Below are positions 10,428-20,151 of a stretch of 36,120 nt of DNA, piece after piece (the stretch's first letter is position 1; every line of letters begins with the position of its first letter). Source of the DNA: Opitutaceae bacterium BACL24 MAG-120322-bin51 (lineage in GTDB: Bacteria; Verrucomicrobiota; Verrucomicrobiia; Opitutales; Coraliomargaritaceae); the NCBI GenBank assembly GCA_905182435.1, contig CAJJBN010000009.1, positions 1-36,120 of the forward strand, given 5' to 3'. The notes beneath the pieces were generated by a model. That model was given only the letters and a program-made list of their open reading frames with translations, was not told the origin of the DNA and made no database searches. The translations under genes and the position numbers were made by a program.

Positions 10428-13400
10428 CTACGGAGCCGTTCTGTTGATTCGAATGCGTATAAATCGCGCTTGATCACTAATTTCTACCGAAGCGGTCTTA
10501 GCCTCTAATCCATCTGTTATAGTGCCGGAGTTGATCGTTACGCCAACGCTGGTCCATGATGCAGGGTTGAGGCTCGGACTGGTTTCGACGATATATTCGA
10601 TGTCATTCAGTGTGGTGTCTTCGTCGTAGGTCAGCACTAGAATGGTACCATCTGAGGGTTGCACACTTAAGCTGAACGGCGGTGTGTCCTGATTGGTTGG
10701 GTCTAGGCCGAAGGCATACTCGATTAGATTCGGTTGTCATCGAAATCGAAGTCGGCATCGAAGTCGACATTGAGAGATTCAGTGCCGAAGTTTTCAAAGC
10801 GAAATGCATCGAAGAGGAGGTCTTTGATTGTGATATCTGCGGACCCGATATTGATGCCGTAATTGACCGAAGGTGAGAGTGTTAAGGTGAGTGTCTCGTC
10901 TCCTTCTACGTTGGCGTCGGTGATGGCAGTGACTGGTATGGTCGCGATACTTTCGCCTGCATTGATGGTCGCGCTGCCTGCGAGGGCGACGAAGTCGCTG
11001 CCTGAGGTGGCTGTGCCTGCTAGGGTATACGAGATCGCGAGGTTGGCTGCGGGCGCGCTGTCGGCGGTGATTACGAATTGCGCGGTGTCTGTCGGGTCTT
11101 GTTCCCTTGCGATCGCATCGATCGCAGTGAGATTGAGTGTGGGGATGATGGTTTCGCAGCAGGCGGGGCGGATGAATGCGAATGTTATCGACGAACCATC
11201 CCACACTTTCTGCCCATTGGTCATTACTCATATGCCAGCGTAACTGCACATTTTGGCCAACGGTATTTGGAGGGAATTGAGCAATCGTAGTCACTAAGCC
11301 ACCTGAATCTCCCGTCCAGGCAGATTGTCCCGCTAACGGGTTTCCTGAGTCTGGCTCGATCGTTTCACTATAACCCTGCTCAGTGTAAGTACCACCTGCA
11401 GCGGTCCACTCTTGCCAGTTGCTGCCGTTGTCGGTGGAGATCTCTAGCACACCGCCATCATAACTTTCCTCCGTGTTGTAGCTGTGGTCAAACTTGAGTT
11501 GCGTATGCGAAATGATCGAGTTGATCGTTGGAGATTCGAGGTAGGCTGAGTTGACGCTGTCGGAGTTAATCTTTCCAGGGGCAAAGACGGCGTTTGAGCC
11601 GTTGGGACTCGTGGTATTGACAGTGCGCCATTTTGCGGAGACGAGAGCGGAAGATTCGCTGTATTCAGCCGGAATGGTATCTATCGCAGTGGACTCAAAG
11701 TCCTCGGTATCGAATGTCTCCTCAATCCCTAAGGTTAGAGGGTGAGTGCTCTGGGCGTTGCCAGAGTCGGTGTTGACTTGAAACGAAATGGTTTCGGTGT
11801 CGCCGCAAGCGCCTGACAATGAGAATTGGTAGGTGACTGTGGTTGAACTGTTTGCGAGGAGGTCAGGTAAGTCCTGCGTGGCGCTGCCGATGATGTTTAG
11901 ATTGGCACTGCCACTGAGTGTAATGTCATTATTTTCGACTGTTTCGGTCACGTTATTTTCGACTGTGACTTGAACGGTGATGAGTTCGTCCGGATCAGCT
12001 GCTCCATTTACAGGTGAACACGCCTCTGCAGTAATGGTGAAGTCCTTGATCTGAATCGGATTAAATTCTTCGAATGCGATTTCGAGTGAATATGCTTGGG
12101 CGTTGTTTGCTGAGCCACTGTTCTCGCCTCCACCTGTGACTTCGATGTAGTAGTCTTGACCTGTATCTCTAAGTGTTAAGCTGAGGATGCTTTCTGCGTC
12201 ACCAGTTGGAGCAACGTTTGAGCTGGCGATCACGGTCGTGCCATCAGCATCTAGCACTCGTACGATCAAATCTTGTCGAGTTTGTGGGTCGAACAGTGTG
12301 CCTGTGCTGCAGGAGCCGTTGGAGTTTTGACTGCCTTCGAGGTAGGCTGGGGTGTTTGTCGGGGTGACTGTTAGGTTCAGTGTTTTTTCCTGAGTGAGTT
12401 GAAAGCGGAAAATGTCGAGGTCGGACGCGTTGGCGATTGAGAGTTCATTGGCGTTAAAAGTCGTATTTAATAGGCCTAAGTTTCGAGCTGTGGCTGGGGT
12501 GTTGTTGTTTTTGTTGCCGGCTTGGCGCTCGAGTGGGTCCCCGTAAAGTTCTTGGGTGGTGAGAATGTCGTCGAATTGTGGCCCAACAAATGCGGTGGAA
12601 AGAAACGGCTCCATGAGTTTGGTTTGATTGACTGGGCAAACATGGCTGAGCCCTAGGCCATGCCCATGTTCGTGAGTGATCACATTCCTGAGTGTTGCCT
12701 GTTGCCCAGCTCCTAAGTTCGTGGAATCTGCGCTATCAATGACCATATCGCCAGCATCGGGAAAATAATTAAAAGCAAGTGTGCCGCCATTGCCGTCGAT
12801 TTCAGTGCCTCCGATCCGCACATCGCCACGTGTGCCAATTACTCCACTAGGGAAATCCAACATTGGAGCGGCGTCATCATTTGGTTCGTAGATGTAGACG
12901 TTGCCAGTGGTTGCTTCCCAAAAATTGAAAGAAGTCTCAAACATCTCGAACCAAGGAGCTGTGGTTAAATCGTTTGGAGTGGTTGGGCCTCCATATGCCG
13001 CATTCAGTTTGGCGATGAGATCGCTCGGGCGGGTGGTATCGCCATTCGCATCAGATCCGCCATCAGGCACGCTAGTGCCATCGGGTACGAAACTCCAAGT
13101 GATGGTGACTGGAGTTCCAGAGCTACCGGTGAATCCGTCAGTCGCGGTGAAGCTCCAGCGATCGTCACCTTGAAAGATCGATTGTGGAATGTTGGTATTG
13201 CCGCTGTCTGCGAGTGCGAGAAAGCGCACGCCCTCGAAGCTGCGACGGTATGCGTCTGACGTGTCGTGGCCCCAGCAAAGGTGCGGGATTTTCTCAGCTG
13301 GCTGAGATAGGACGTTTTGAGTGTACCGAATCAGCCGTTCCGTTGATTCGATTGAGAGCGCCGCGAAGTCTTCAAATCGTGTGGCTCGTACGATATGGTC

Positions 13401-13676
13401 AATCGCTTTATCGCGGTTTATATGCTCCGCTTTGAGGTGCTGGATGACTGTGATTGGCCACGTTTCGACAGTGCGCTTTGAAGCTTGGGAGCTCTCATTT
13501 AGGTGATTTCCTTGATCAGCTTGCGAGTCAGAGGGCGCGACGACCACTGGCTTAATCTGAGCGATGTCAGCTGTGGGCGTGTTTGATGATGGCGCAACTT
13601 TGTGGCGGGGGACCATCGTTGTGATTAAAACGACAAGCACACAGCTAAAAACTAAGATAATGCGCAATAAGTTCAC
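10428..13676 (-). CDS. Secreted multidomain metzincin metalloprotease, with two apparent frameshifts
   Basis: Reconstructed protein of about 1,080 residues. An N-terminal hydrophobic segment (LLRIILVFSCVLVVLITTM) suggests export. The zinc site HEHGHGLGLSH fits the metzincin HExxHxxGxxH pattern, with a downstream KLMEP as likely Met-turn. After it come a PPC-like beta domain (SDLDIFRFQLT...DYYIEVTG), a CARDB-like region, a MAM/jelly-roll-like domain ending VGWFVDNIRI, a Calx-beta domain, and an IEYAFGLDPTN C-terminus seen in Verrucomicrobiota exoproteins. The frame breaks at about 11165 (an extra C in a C4 run) and at about 10730 (a missing T). Both sides read as sensible protein. The start is GTG. 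Either sequencing error or a decaying gene would explain the breaks. Confidence 0.75.
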
Positions 13677-13910
13677 GGTGTCGTTAGGGTCTAGCGCGCA
13701 GGGGGTCTACTCAGTTTCAGGGGCTAAATCTAAGGGCAACATAAAGCAATATATTGGCGGGAAAAATGGCGAGGGCAAATAATAAGTGAAATTTTGTTTC
13801 TTTTGATTTTTTCTTTACGGAATCGTATTGATCGATGATGAGTGCTCTTCAATATAAATTATATTAGTTCTGAGCGGAATTAATCTTCAATTTGTGTCGT
13901 CAGTCGTAAA
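13677..13910. other. AT-rich divergent intergenic region
   Basis: 234 bases between the divergent metalloprotease and rnhB genes, clearly more AT-rich than the neighbouring genes from about 13740 onward. A TTGATC and TATAAA pair (13828-13833 and 13853-13858) is spaced 19 bases apart, which is long for a promoter. No repeat or RNA structure stands out. Confidence 0.35.
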
Positions 13911-13931
13911 GTGGCGACAGTGGCCAATAGA

Positions 13932-14627
13932 ATGAATAAACTACAACAACATGATTTCATGCAATTGCAGTCCGTCGATCGCTTGATCGGGATTGATGAG
14001 GCGGGACGTGGTTGCTTGGCGGGGCCAGTGACCGCAGGCGTATGTGTGTTGACGCGTGATTTTTTTGACTCGAAGGAGGCGCTTGAGGCCAGCGCTGCGA
14101 TTAATGATTCGAAGCAATTGAGTGGGCAGGTACGGGCAGAGCAGCTCGCTATTATTGAGCAGTTGCGCGATCAAGGCTTACTGGACTTCGAAGTCGCTTC
14201 GGGCTCGGTCGAGGAGATTGCTGAGCTGAATATTCTCGGTGCGACGCGCTTGGCGATGCGTCGAGCAGTCGAAGGATTGGCGGCGCGCGCAGAGGGCTGG
14301 GAATTGCCATTGGTGGCGGCGGATGGGCCTTTGTTTGAGTCTGAAGGTGGCGTACGTATCATCGTTGATGGGCGGCCGCTCAAGCCGTTCCCCTATACGC
14401 ACATCGGCATTGTTAAGGGCGATGGCAAATCGCTAGCGATTGCGATGGCGAGTATTGTTGCAAAAGTTTCGCGTGATCGCGAGCTGCTTAAATTGGCTAA
14501 ACAGTATCCGGAATATGGCTTTGATCAGCACAAAGGCTATGGTACTGTGGTGCATCGAGCTGCCTTGCATGCGCATGGAGCGACGCCGATTCATCGAGCG
14601 CTGTTCTTACGCAAAGTGTTGGTCTAA
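13932..14627 (+). CDS. rnhB: Ribonuclease HII
   Basis: RNase HII of 231 residues from the ATG at 13932 (238 from an alternative GTG at 13911). It hydrolyses RNA in hybrids and cuts at single ribonucleotides in DNA. The signature RLIGIDEAGRGCLAGPVTAG carries the first Asp and Glu, followed by INDSKQLS, the later Asp in ADGPLF, and KGDGKSLAIAMASIVAKVSRDREL with the last acidic region. QHKGYGTVVHRAALHAHGATPIHR is the normal C-terminal block. Together with the RNase HIII at 6.7 kb this genome has two type 2 RNases H. The TAA stop overlaps an ATG of a 14-codon frame and the MFS gene follows. Confidence 0.92.
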   Translation: MNKLQQHDFMQLQSVDRLIGIDEAGRGCLAGPVTAGVCVLTRDFFDSKEALEASAAINDSKQLSGQVRAEQLAIIEQLRDQGLLDFEVASGSVEEIAELNILGATRLAMRRAVEGLAARAEGWELPLVAADGPLFESEGGVRIIVDGRPLKPFPYTHIGIVKGDGKSLAIAMASIVAKVSRDRELLKLAKQYPEYGFDQHKGYGTVVHRAALHAHGATPIHRALFLRKVLV

Positions 14628-14684
14628 TGGCAGCCTCTGAACATGCTTCGAATGAAATCGAGTTGGTCTAATGGCGGCCTCTGA
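14619..14684. repeat. 44-bp tandem duplication at the rnhB-MFS junction, with a 14-codon mini-ORF
   Basis: The 22-base block TTGGTCTAATGGCnGCCTCTGA occurs at 14619-14640 and again at 14663-14684 with one difference, a period of 44 bases. The first copy contains the rnhB stop overlapping an ATG (TAATG). That ATG opens MAASEHASNEIELV, which stops at 14669-14671, and this TAA overlaps the MFS ATG at 14671 in the same way. The result is a small frame stop-start coupled to both neighbours. Confidence 0.7.
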
Positions 14685-16005
14685 TCTAGATAAAATCGCG
14701 CAGCGTAATGTGCGCGCTTTTACACTGTTCCGAATGTTTTTCTCGGCGCGGTTTTACTATCCAGTCTATGCGCTGCTGTTTCTGGACTACGGTCTTACGC
14801 TCGAGCAGTTCGGTATCTTAAACGGTATTTGGGCGGCTACGATTGTGCTGCTCGAAGTGCCCTCGGGGGCATTGGCCGATACCTTGGGGCGGCGCAAGTT
14901 GCTGATCGCCACTGGCATTTTTATGGTGCTGGAAATGTTGGTCCTGCTAGTGGCTCCAATTGACGGCGGGGCAGTGTTGTTTTCGCTGTTTGTATTGAAT
15001 CGTGTATTGAGTGGTGCGGCCGAGGCGGCGGCGAGTGGTGCGGATGAGGCGCTGGCCTACGATTCGCTCAAGGCGGCAGGGCAGGAGCACCGCTGGGGGC
15101 ATGTGCTTGAGCGTGTGCAGCGCGATACGTCGTTGGCGTTTTTTGTGGCGATGATGGTCGGGGCAGCTGTCTATGATGCCGAGTTGGTCAATGCGGTGCT
15201 GCGATTGTTCGGCTCTGCGCAGGTTGTGGCCTCTGAACAATTGATTAAGGTGCCAATCTTTCTTTCCTTGCTGTCGTCGCTGGTCGTGTTGGCGATGGCA
15301 CTGCGCATGCAGGAAGCCCCGCTTAAGGCGCATGTGAGCGTGCGAGCGACGTTGGCGCGCTCTTGGCGGCAGTCGGTGGCAGCGGGTCAATGGATCTGGC
15401 TGACAGCATTCCCATTTGGAGTGATCTTGGCGGCGATGGTTCTGGATAGTGTGGTGCGTCAGTTCCTGACATTGGCCAGCGAATATTGGAGCGTCATTGA
15501 GTTGCCGATCGCCAGTTATGGCTTAATCGGTTCGGGCATGGCGTTGATGGGGGTGTTCGTGCCGAGGTTCGCACGGATACTGGCAGATACATATTCCCCA
15601 GTTCAGAACTTTGTGTTTGTCGGCGTGGGTGTATTGCTCGGGCTGATAGGGCTGTCAATGGCGCTGCCATACTGGGGGATTTTACCAACGATTCTGCTAT
15701 ATGCGGGCATTCAAATGACGGGTTATTTTGTGAGTCGCTACCTGAACGAAACGGCCCCGTCTGAACAGCGCGCGACGGTATTGAGCTTTCGTGGTTTATC
15801 GACCAATTTCGTCTATGCTGCGGTGGCGCTGCTGTATGCTGGCTTGATCGTTTCGATTCGAGCCGATCACTTACCAGTGGTCGAGGGCGGCGGTGCCGCG
15901 GTTGAGGATGCTGTCTTTGTCGAGTCGCTGGGATGGTTCCCCGGCTTCTTCCTGGTGTTATCGTTGTGTGTCTTCTTATCGCACCGCTTTCGGTTTGGCA
16001 GATAG
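14671..16005 (+). CDS. MFS transporter
   Basis: Integral membrane protein of 444 residues with about 12 hydrophobic segments. The MFS motif A is present after helix 2 as GALADTLGRRKLL, preceded by VPSGALAD. The sequence after RVLSGAAEAAASGADEALAYDS resembles a subgroup of uncharacterised MFS permeases with GxxEA and DEAL motifs in helices 4-5. The substrate cannot be read from the sequence. Its ATG overlaps the stop of a 14-codon frame that results from a tandem duplication at the end of rnhB, so translation may be coupled to rnhB. It converges on the lipase gene with a two-base gap. Confidence 0.82.
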   Translation: MAASDLDKIAQRNVRAFTLFRMFFSARFYYPVYALLFLDYGLTLEQFGILNGIWAATIVLLEVPSGALADTLGRRKLLIATGIFMVLEMLVLLVAPIDGGAVLFSLFVLNRVLSGAAEAAASGADEALAYDSLKAAGQEHRWGHVLERVQRDTSLAFFVAMMVGAAVYDAELVNAVLRLFGSAQVVASEQLIKVPIFLSLLSSLVVLAMALRMQEAPLKAHVSVRATLARSWRQSVAAGQWIWLTAFPFGVILAAMVLDSVVRQFLTLASEYWSVIELPIASYGLIGSGMALMGVFVPRFARILADTYSPVQNFVFVGVGVLLGLIGLSMALPYWGILPTILLYAGIQMTGYFVSRYLNETAPSEQRATVLSFRGLSTNFVYAAVALLYAGLIVSIRADHLPVVEGGGAAVEDAVFVESLGWFPGFFLVLSLCVFLSHRFRFGR

Positions 16006-16007
16006 TA

Positions 16008-16589
16008 CTAATCCGACGGTTTTAATGTCTCTGCGATGTGTCGGTAGACCTTGGCGTGAATCAGCATTCGATGATGAAAGAGCGCTAGCACGATGTGGTT
16101 GTCTGCTGCGATTTCCCAGTGTGAGCTGCGGGTTGGAATGATTAGCAAGTCGAACGGTGTGCGGTAGCTATGGATCATCGTGTGTTCCAGCGCTGAAGTA
16201 TCTGCATTGAGTTGCTGCAGCAACTTGCTTCGAAAGCGCATATCGCGACTCGCTTTGCCCGGCCAGAAATGTGCGGTTAAGGTGCCGTGTAGCGGTCCGG
16301 AGATACTGAAGAAGTGACTCACTCGAGAGGCTCCACCGAGAACTTGCAAATAATAGCGTGCAATGACGGTGCCCATACTAAAGCCGATCAATGCAAAGGG
16401 AACATCGCTGCCGATCGTTTGATCGATGTAGACCTTCAGCTTTTCGGCGAGGTCGGCTAGGCCGTGCGCACCGTTGGCTGGTTCGAGGTTGGGGTAGTGG
16501 CAGTGGTGACCTTGTTCACCCAGAAAGTCAGCCATCCGTCGATAGACGCTGCCTTTGTCCCAAATGCCATGGACCATAATGATCTCCAT
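16008..16589 (-). CDS. Alpha/beta hydrolase, lipase/EstA-like
   Basis: A 193-residue alpha/beta hydrolase. The N-terminal oxyanion segment IIMVHGIWDKGS (His7-Gly8) is followed by PNLEPANGAHGLADLAEKL and the nucleophile elbow LIGFSMGTVIARYYLQ (Ser71). The late ADNHIVLALFHHRML region probably supplies the catalytic histidine. The family includes small triacylglycerol lipases; the true substrate is unknown. The start at 16589 gives MEIIMVHG; an upstream ATG (16643) would overlap the SulP gene and adds an unrelated peptide. No signal peptide is present. The gene starts 10 bases after the SulP stop, so it is likely the last gene of a hisN-sulP-lipase operon. Confidence 0.82.
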   Translation of the reverse strand: MEIIMVHGIWDKGSVYRRMADFLGEQGHHCHYPNLEPANGAHGLADLAEKLKVYIDQTIGSDVPFALIGFSMGTVIARYYLQVLGGASRVSHFFSISGPLHGTLTAHFWPGKASRDMRFRSKLLQQLNADTSALEHTMIHSYRTPFDLLIIPTRSSHWEIAADNHIVLALFHHRMLIHAKVYRHIAETLKPSD

Positions 16590-16599
16590 TTTGTGTCGC

Positions 16600-18420
16600 C
16601 TAGATGTGTTCGCCTTTTTTCTGTTTGTCGCGCACCGGATCAATGTAGATCGAGACGTTGGCGACGGTATTGCCGAGATGTATCTTGGCCCGTTTTAGTG
16701 CTTTCGCGGTGGAAAGTGTTGGGTTGCTGGGCTCGTCGGTAAAGATGTTGCGCGCTTCAATCGTATCGTAGATGCCAGAGTTTTTGAGGACACGAATCAA
16801 ATCGGTCTTCACTTCACTAAGAATGAGGTAGCGCTTTTTTTCGGCCATGTACAGCAGCAGCTCTTCAAGTGCCATCACCGCAGTGGCATCCATATTGTGC
16901 GCATTGCGCATTTTGAGAACGACAATTTTAAGGTTGGGGTCTTCGCAAATACGACGCATTTGATCGCGAAACAGATCGGCGGCACCGAAGAACAGTTCAC
17001 CCTCGACGTGCACAATCGATACTTCCGGCGTGCTGCGTTGCTCGGGGGTTTCCACTTCAGCGAGGTAGCCTTCTTGATTAAAGGCATATTCAATCATCTC
17101 TGGTCGGGCGACTTTCTTCAAAAACAGAATGATCGAGATGCCGACACCGATATAGATCGCCATATCGAGCGGCATCAGCAGGCCACTGATGAAGGTCGAG
17201 CCGAAGACGATGGCATCGGATTTGGTGGACCGAGTAACGATGCGTATTGCATGTTTATTCAGCAGTGAAATACCGATTGCGATGACGAGCACCGCCAGTG
17301 TGCATTGCGGAATAAAGCGAGTATAGGGGCCGAGCACGAAGGCTCCGATAAAAACAATGGCACCACTGATATAGCTGGCTAGCACGCTGCGGCCTCCGCT
17401 GGTCGCACTGAGCGAGGAGCGCGTTAGCGAGCCGGATGCGGGCATTCCGGAAAAGAAGGCGCAACTAATATTGGCCATGCCGATAGAGAACATCGCTTGG
17501 TTGGCATTCAGTCGCGCACCGGTCTTTGCGGCGAGGGATTTGCCGATCGAAATGCCTTCTAAGATACAGAGTAGAGCGATGGCCAATGCCGGGCTAGCGA
17601 GTAGCTGGATATTTGCGAGCGATAGTGCTGGCGCTTGAAAAGACCAGTCTGCGGCGTTGATGCCAGAGAGGAAGGCGACGCCTGTATCGTGGCCAACTGT
17701 TAGCGCGGCAAGCAACGAAAGCGTGACCAAACAAATCGCGACGTTGGGCAGCGCTTTAAAGAAACGGTCAAGCCAAACATACAGCACCACCGTGAAGAGG
17801 CTGATGCCGACTGTTATCCAGTGAATGGTCTCAATCGAGGAGGCGATCAATATGATCGAGTCGTAAAAGGTCGCCCCTTTGCGCGGTAGGCTTAAGCCGA
17901 GAGCCTTGGGGATTTGATTGGCAATAATGAGCAATGCCGCAGCCGTGATATAGCCGGTAATTACCGAGCGCGAAATATATTGCACGAAATTGGCGACCTT
18001 AAAATAGGCGCCCACCACCACGAATAGACCCACCATCAGAATTAACAACGGCACAAGACTGAGCATCTGCGTGCCTGCGATGCCGAGGCTGGCAAAGGCA
18101 CTCAACAGCATGACCGAAGTCGCATTGGTTGGCCCCAGGGTGATGTAGTGGCTCTTGGCGAATATCGGTGCCACCATCGCCGCGATGGCCGAACCGTAGA
18201 TTCCGTATTGAATCGGTAGCCCCGCAATCAACGCATAAGCCATCCCTTGTGGAAATGCCAACAGAGCGACATTAAACCCCGCACGCGTATCACCGACGAG
18301 ATGACCCTTAAAGTCATTTTGATAGCCGGAGAGTGACTTTCGGAGCGGAAAAAAGTCGAGGCCGTTATACTCCTTTGCCGCAATTGCGGCTTGTTTTAAA
18401 TATTGAAAAATCGAGGACAC
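16600..18420 (-). CDS. SulP family inorganic anion transporter
   Basis: A 606-residue inner-membrane transporter. The sulfate permease signature lies near the N-terminus (GFNVALLAFPQGMAYALIAGLP, YGIYGSAIAAMVAPIFAKSHYITLGPTNATSVML), with about 12 to 14 hydrophobic segments, and a cytoplasmic STAS domain follows from about residue 455 (VSIVHVEGELFFGAADLF). The substrate of SulP proteins can be sulfate, bicarbonate or another anion, and no partner gene here decides this. It lies 51 bases downstream of the hisN-like gene and 10 bases upstream of the lipase gene, all on the minus strand. Confidence 0.9.
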   Translation of the reverse strand: MSSIFQYLKQAAIAAKEYNGLDFFPLRKSLSGYQNDFKGHLVGDTRAGFNVALLAFPQGMAYALIAGLPIQYGIYGSAIAAMVAPIFAKSHYITLGPTNATSVMLLSAFASLGIAGTQMLSLVPLLILMVGLFVVVGAYFKVANFVQYISRSVITGYITAAALLIIANQIPKALGLSLPRKGATFYDSIILIASSIETIHWITVGISLFTVVLYVWLDRFFKALPNVAICLVTLSLLAALTVGHDTGVAFLSGINAADWSFQAPALSLANIQLLASPALAIALLCILEGISIGKSLAAKTGARLNANQAMFSIGMANISCAFFSGMPASGSLTRSSLSATSGGRSVLASYISGAIVFIGAFVLGPYTRFIPQCTLAVLVIAIGISLLNKHAIRIVTRSTKSDAIVFGSTFISGLLMPLDMAIYIGVGISIILFLKKVARPEMIEYAFNQEGYLAEVETPEQRSTPEVSIVHVEGELFFGAADLFRDQMRRICEDPNLKIVVLKMRNAHNMDATAVMALEELLLYMAEKKRYLILSEVKTDLIRVLKNSGIYDTIEARNIFTDEPSNPTLSTAKALKRAKIHLGNTVANVSIYIDPVRDKQKKGEHI

Positions 18421-18471
18421 AGCAGATTCGGTTGCAGGTGACTGTGTGCGTGATTTTTATCAAATGCAATC

Positions 18472-19260
18472 TTACTGTCCGTTTGGGTAAAGTGTCGCCA
18501 TGACTTCGGCGTGCAGCGGCGCTTTGGCTGCGATGATGCAGCGTTCATCGAACGCGTCGCCACCTTTCCAGCCAGTTACAGTGAACCCCGCACCTTGCAG
18601 GCAAGGGATGATCGCTGCACAGTCCCAAATTTCCATCATTGGATCGCACATGATGTCAGTGAAGCCGGAGCAGAGTAGGATGTAGCCACCTGCATCGCCC
18701 CAAGAGCGGTAGAGTGCGGTCTTCGGCGGCAGCGCGGTCCAGTCGGCATTGTTCTGCCAAAGCGTGGTACGAATCGGATCGGTGGTGCACAGGGTTGCTT
18801 CGCTCAGAGGGCAGGCAGCACGTCCAGAGACAGGCTTGCCGTTGAGCGTCGTGGTTTCACAGTCGCCGATCACGAGTTGTTTGAGCACGGGTTGATTGAT
18901 GGCGCCGATCACGGGGCGGCCTTTGTAAAGTAGGGCGATCAAGGTCGCGAACAACGGCACGCCGGAGATGAAAGACTTGGTGCCGTCAACTGGGTCGAGG
19001 ACCCACACGAAATCCGCATCGTCGCGCTCGCTGCCGTATTCTTCGCCAATGATACCGTGCTCTGGGTAGCGCTCGGCGAGGATTTCGCGAATGCGCTTCT
19101 CGGCATTTTGGTCGGCCAGTGTAACTGGTGTCTTGTCGGACTTACGCTCGATTTCGACATCTGGCCCGTAGTGTGGCAGGATCTCTTTGGAAGCCTCCTC
19201 GCAAAGGTAGGCAATGAATTCAATGAATTCGTCTTTTTGGGCGCGTGTGAGTTGTGACAT
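18472..19260 (-). CDS. hisN: Inositol monophosphatase family protein, probable histidinol-phosphatase
   Basis: A 262-residue phosphatase of the IMPase superfamily. The metal-binding motifs are all present: GIIGEEYG, then WVLDPVDGTKSFISGVPLFATLIAL, then WDCAAIIPCLQGAGFTVTGW. The SDKTPVTLADQNAEKRIRE block is also typical. The TKSFISGVPLFATLIAL version fits histidinol-phosphatases of the HisN type better than SuhB or CysQ, so the histidine pathway is the best guess. The start at 19260 (MSQLTRAQKDEF) is preferred to an ATG 20 codons upstream. It heads the minus-strand group with SulP and the lipase, divergent from the exonuclease gene. Confidence 0.85.
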   Translation of the reverse strand: MSQLTRAQKDEFIEFIAYLCEEASKEILPHYGPDVEIERKSDKTPVTLADQNAEKRIREILAERYPEHGIIGEEYGSERDDADFVWVLDPVDGTKSFISGVPLFATLIALLYKGRPVIGAINQPVLKQLVIGDCETTTLNGKPVSGRAACPLSEATLCTTDPIRTTLWQNNADWTALPPKTALYRSWGDAGGYILLCSGFTDIMCDPMMEIWDCAAIIPCLQGAGFTVTGWKGGDAFDERCIIAAKAPLHAEVMATLYPNGQ

Positions 19261-19485
19261 ATCGACTAGTGTTGCGGGTTGAAAATCGAGCAATGTGGGG
19301 TGCGATGTATACTCTGGCAACCGTAGAGTCAGAGGAATTTAATCTGCGATTGGTATCGGCATGCTGGCTGCGCTAAAATGACCATCGCTGCGAATTTGTT
19401 GTTTGAGGTGTGGCGTTTGGTTTGGTCTTTCACTTTGTGAAATCCGGTCTTGTCGTGCTCGCGCAGACGGCACAACTTTCTCTAC

Positions 19486-20145
19486 GTGATTGATACGCCC
19501 ATACATGTGATTGATTTTGAAGGCAGCCGCCAGAGTGGTATTGTCGAGTATGGCGTGGTCACCCTCGCTGGGGCGAAGATCGTGGCAACTTATACACGGC
19601 TGTGCGCTGCAATTGGTACGATCAGTGACCGAGATCGTCAGCAGCACGGTATTTCGGAACAGGCTGCCGCAGAGCAGGCGTGTTTTGATACAGAGTGGGA
19701 TTTTTTTGCGCAACTGCGCGCGACGGGGCCGCTTTGTGCACATAATGCGGCGGTGGAAGATGGCTTGTTGCGTAGCGTTTGGCCGTACCCGCGCAGCTCG
19801 CCCGATTTCTCGGCAGTGGGTCGATCGGTCGCTAGTTGGGGGCCATGGTTGGATACCTTGTATCTGTATCGTCGTATTTACCCACAATTTGATAGCCATA
19901 AGCTCAGCGATCTGATCGTACTGTTTGATTTACAAACGTCGTTAGATAAACATGCCGCGCTGTATTGTCCTGCAAAGCGCCGCCATTATCATTGTGCGCT
20001 GTACGATACGCTCGCTTCTGCTTTACTGCTGCGTCGTCTCTATGAAGAGCCAGACCTTCATTCGTTGAGCCTGCACTGGTTGTTTTTACACAGCTCTTCG
20101 ACCGACGCGGGTCGCGATGCGATCGGCCAACAAGACCTTTTTTAG
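19486..20145 (+). CDS. DEDDh-type 3'-5' exonuclease domain protein
   Basis: A 219-residue protein of the DnaQ-like exonuclease superfamily. Exo I is VIDFEGSRQSGIVEYGVVTL with D and E, exo II is LCAHNAAVEDGLL with the usual HN..D-type residues, and the exo III-type histidine with a downstream Asp is HYHCALYDTLASALLL. No polymerase or other domain is attached, so it is a free-standing exonuclease of unknown target. A GTG at 19486 is taken as start, giving MIDTPIHVIDFEG; a GTG at 19507 or a TTG at 19450 is also possible. The next gene, fmt, begins six bases after its stop, indicating an operon. Confidence 0.78.
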   Translation: MIDTPIHVIDFEGSRQSGIVEYGVVTLAGAKIVATYTRLCAAIGTISDRDRQQHGISEQAAAEQACFDTEWDFFAQLRATGPLCAHNAAVEDGLLRSVWPYPRSSPDFSAVGRSVASWGPWLDTLYLYRRIYPQFDSHKLSDLIVLFDLQTSLDKHAALYCPAKRRHYHCALYDTLASALLLRRLYEEPDLHSLSLHWLFLHSSSTDAGRDAIGQQDLF

Positions 20146-20151
20146 AATCGA

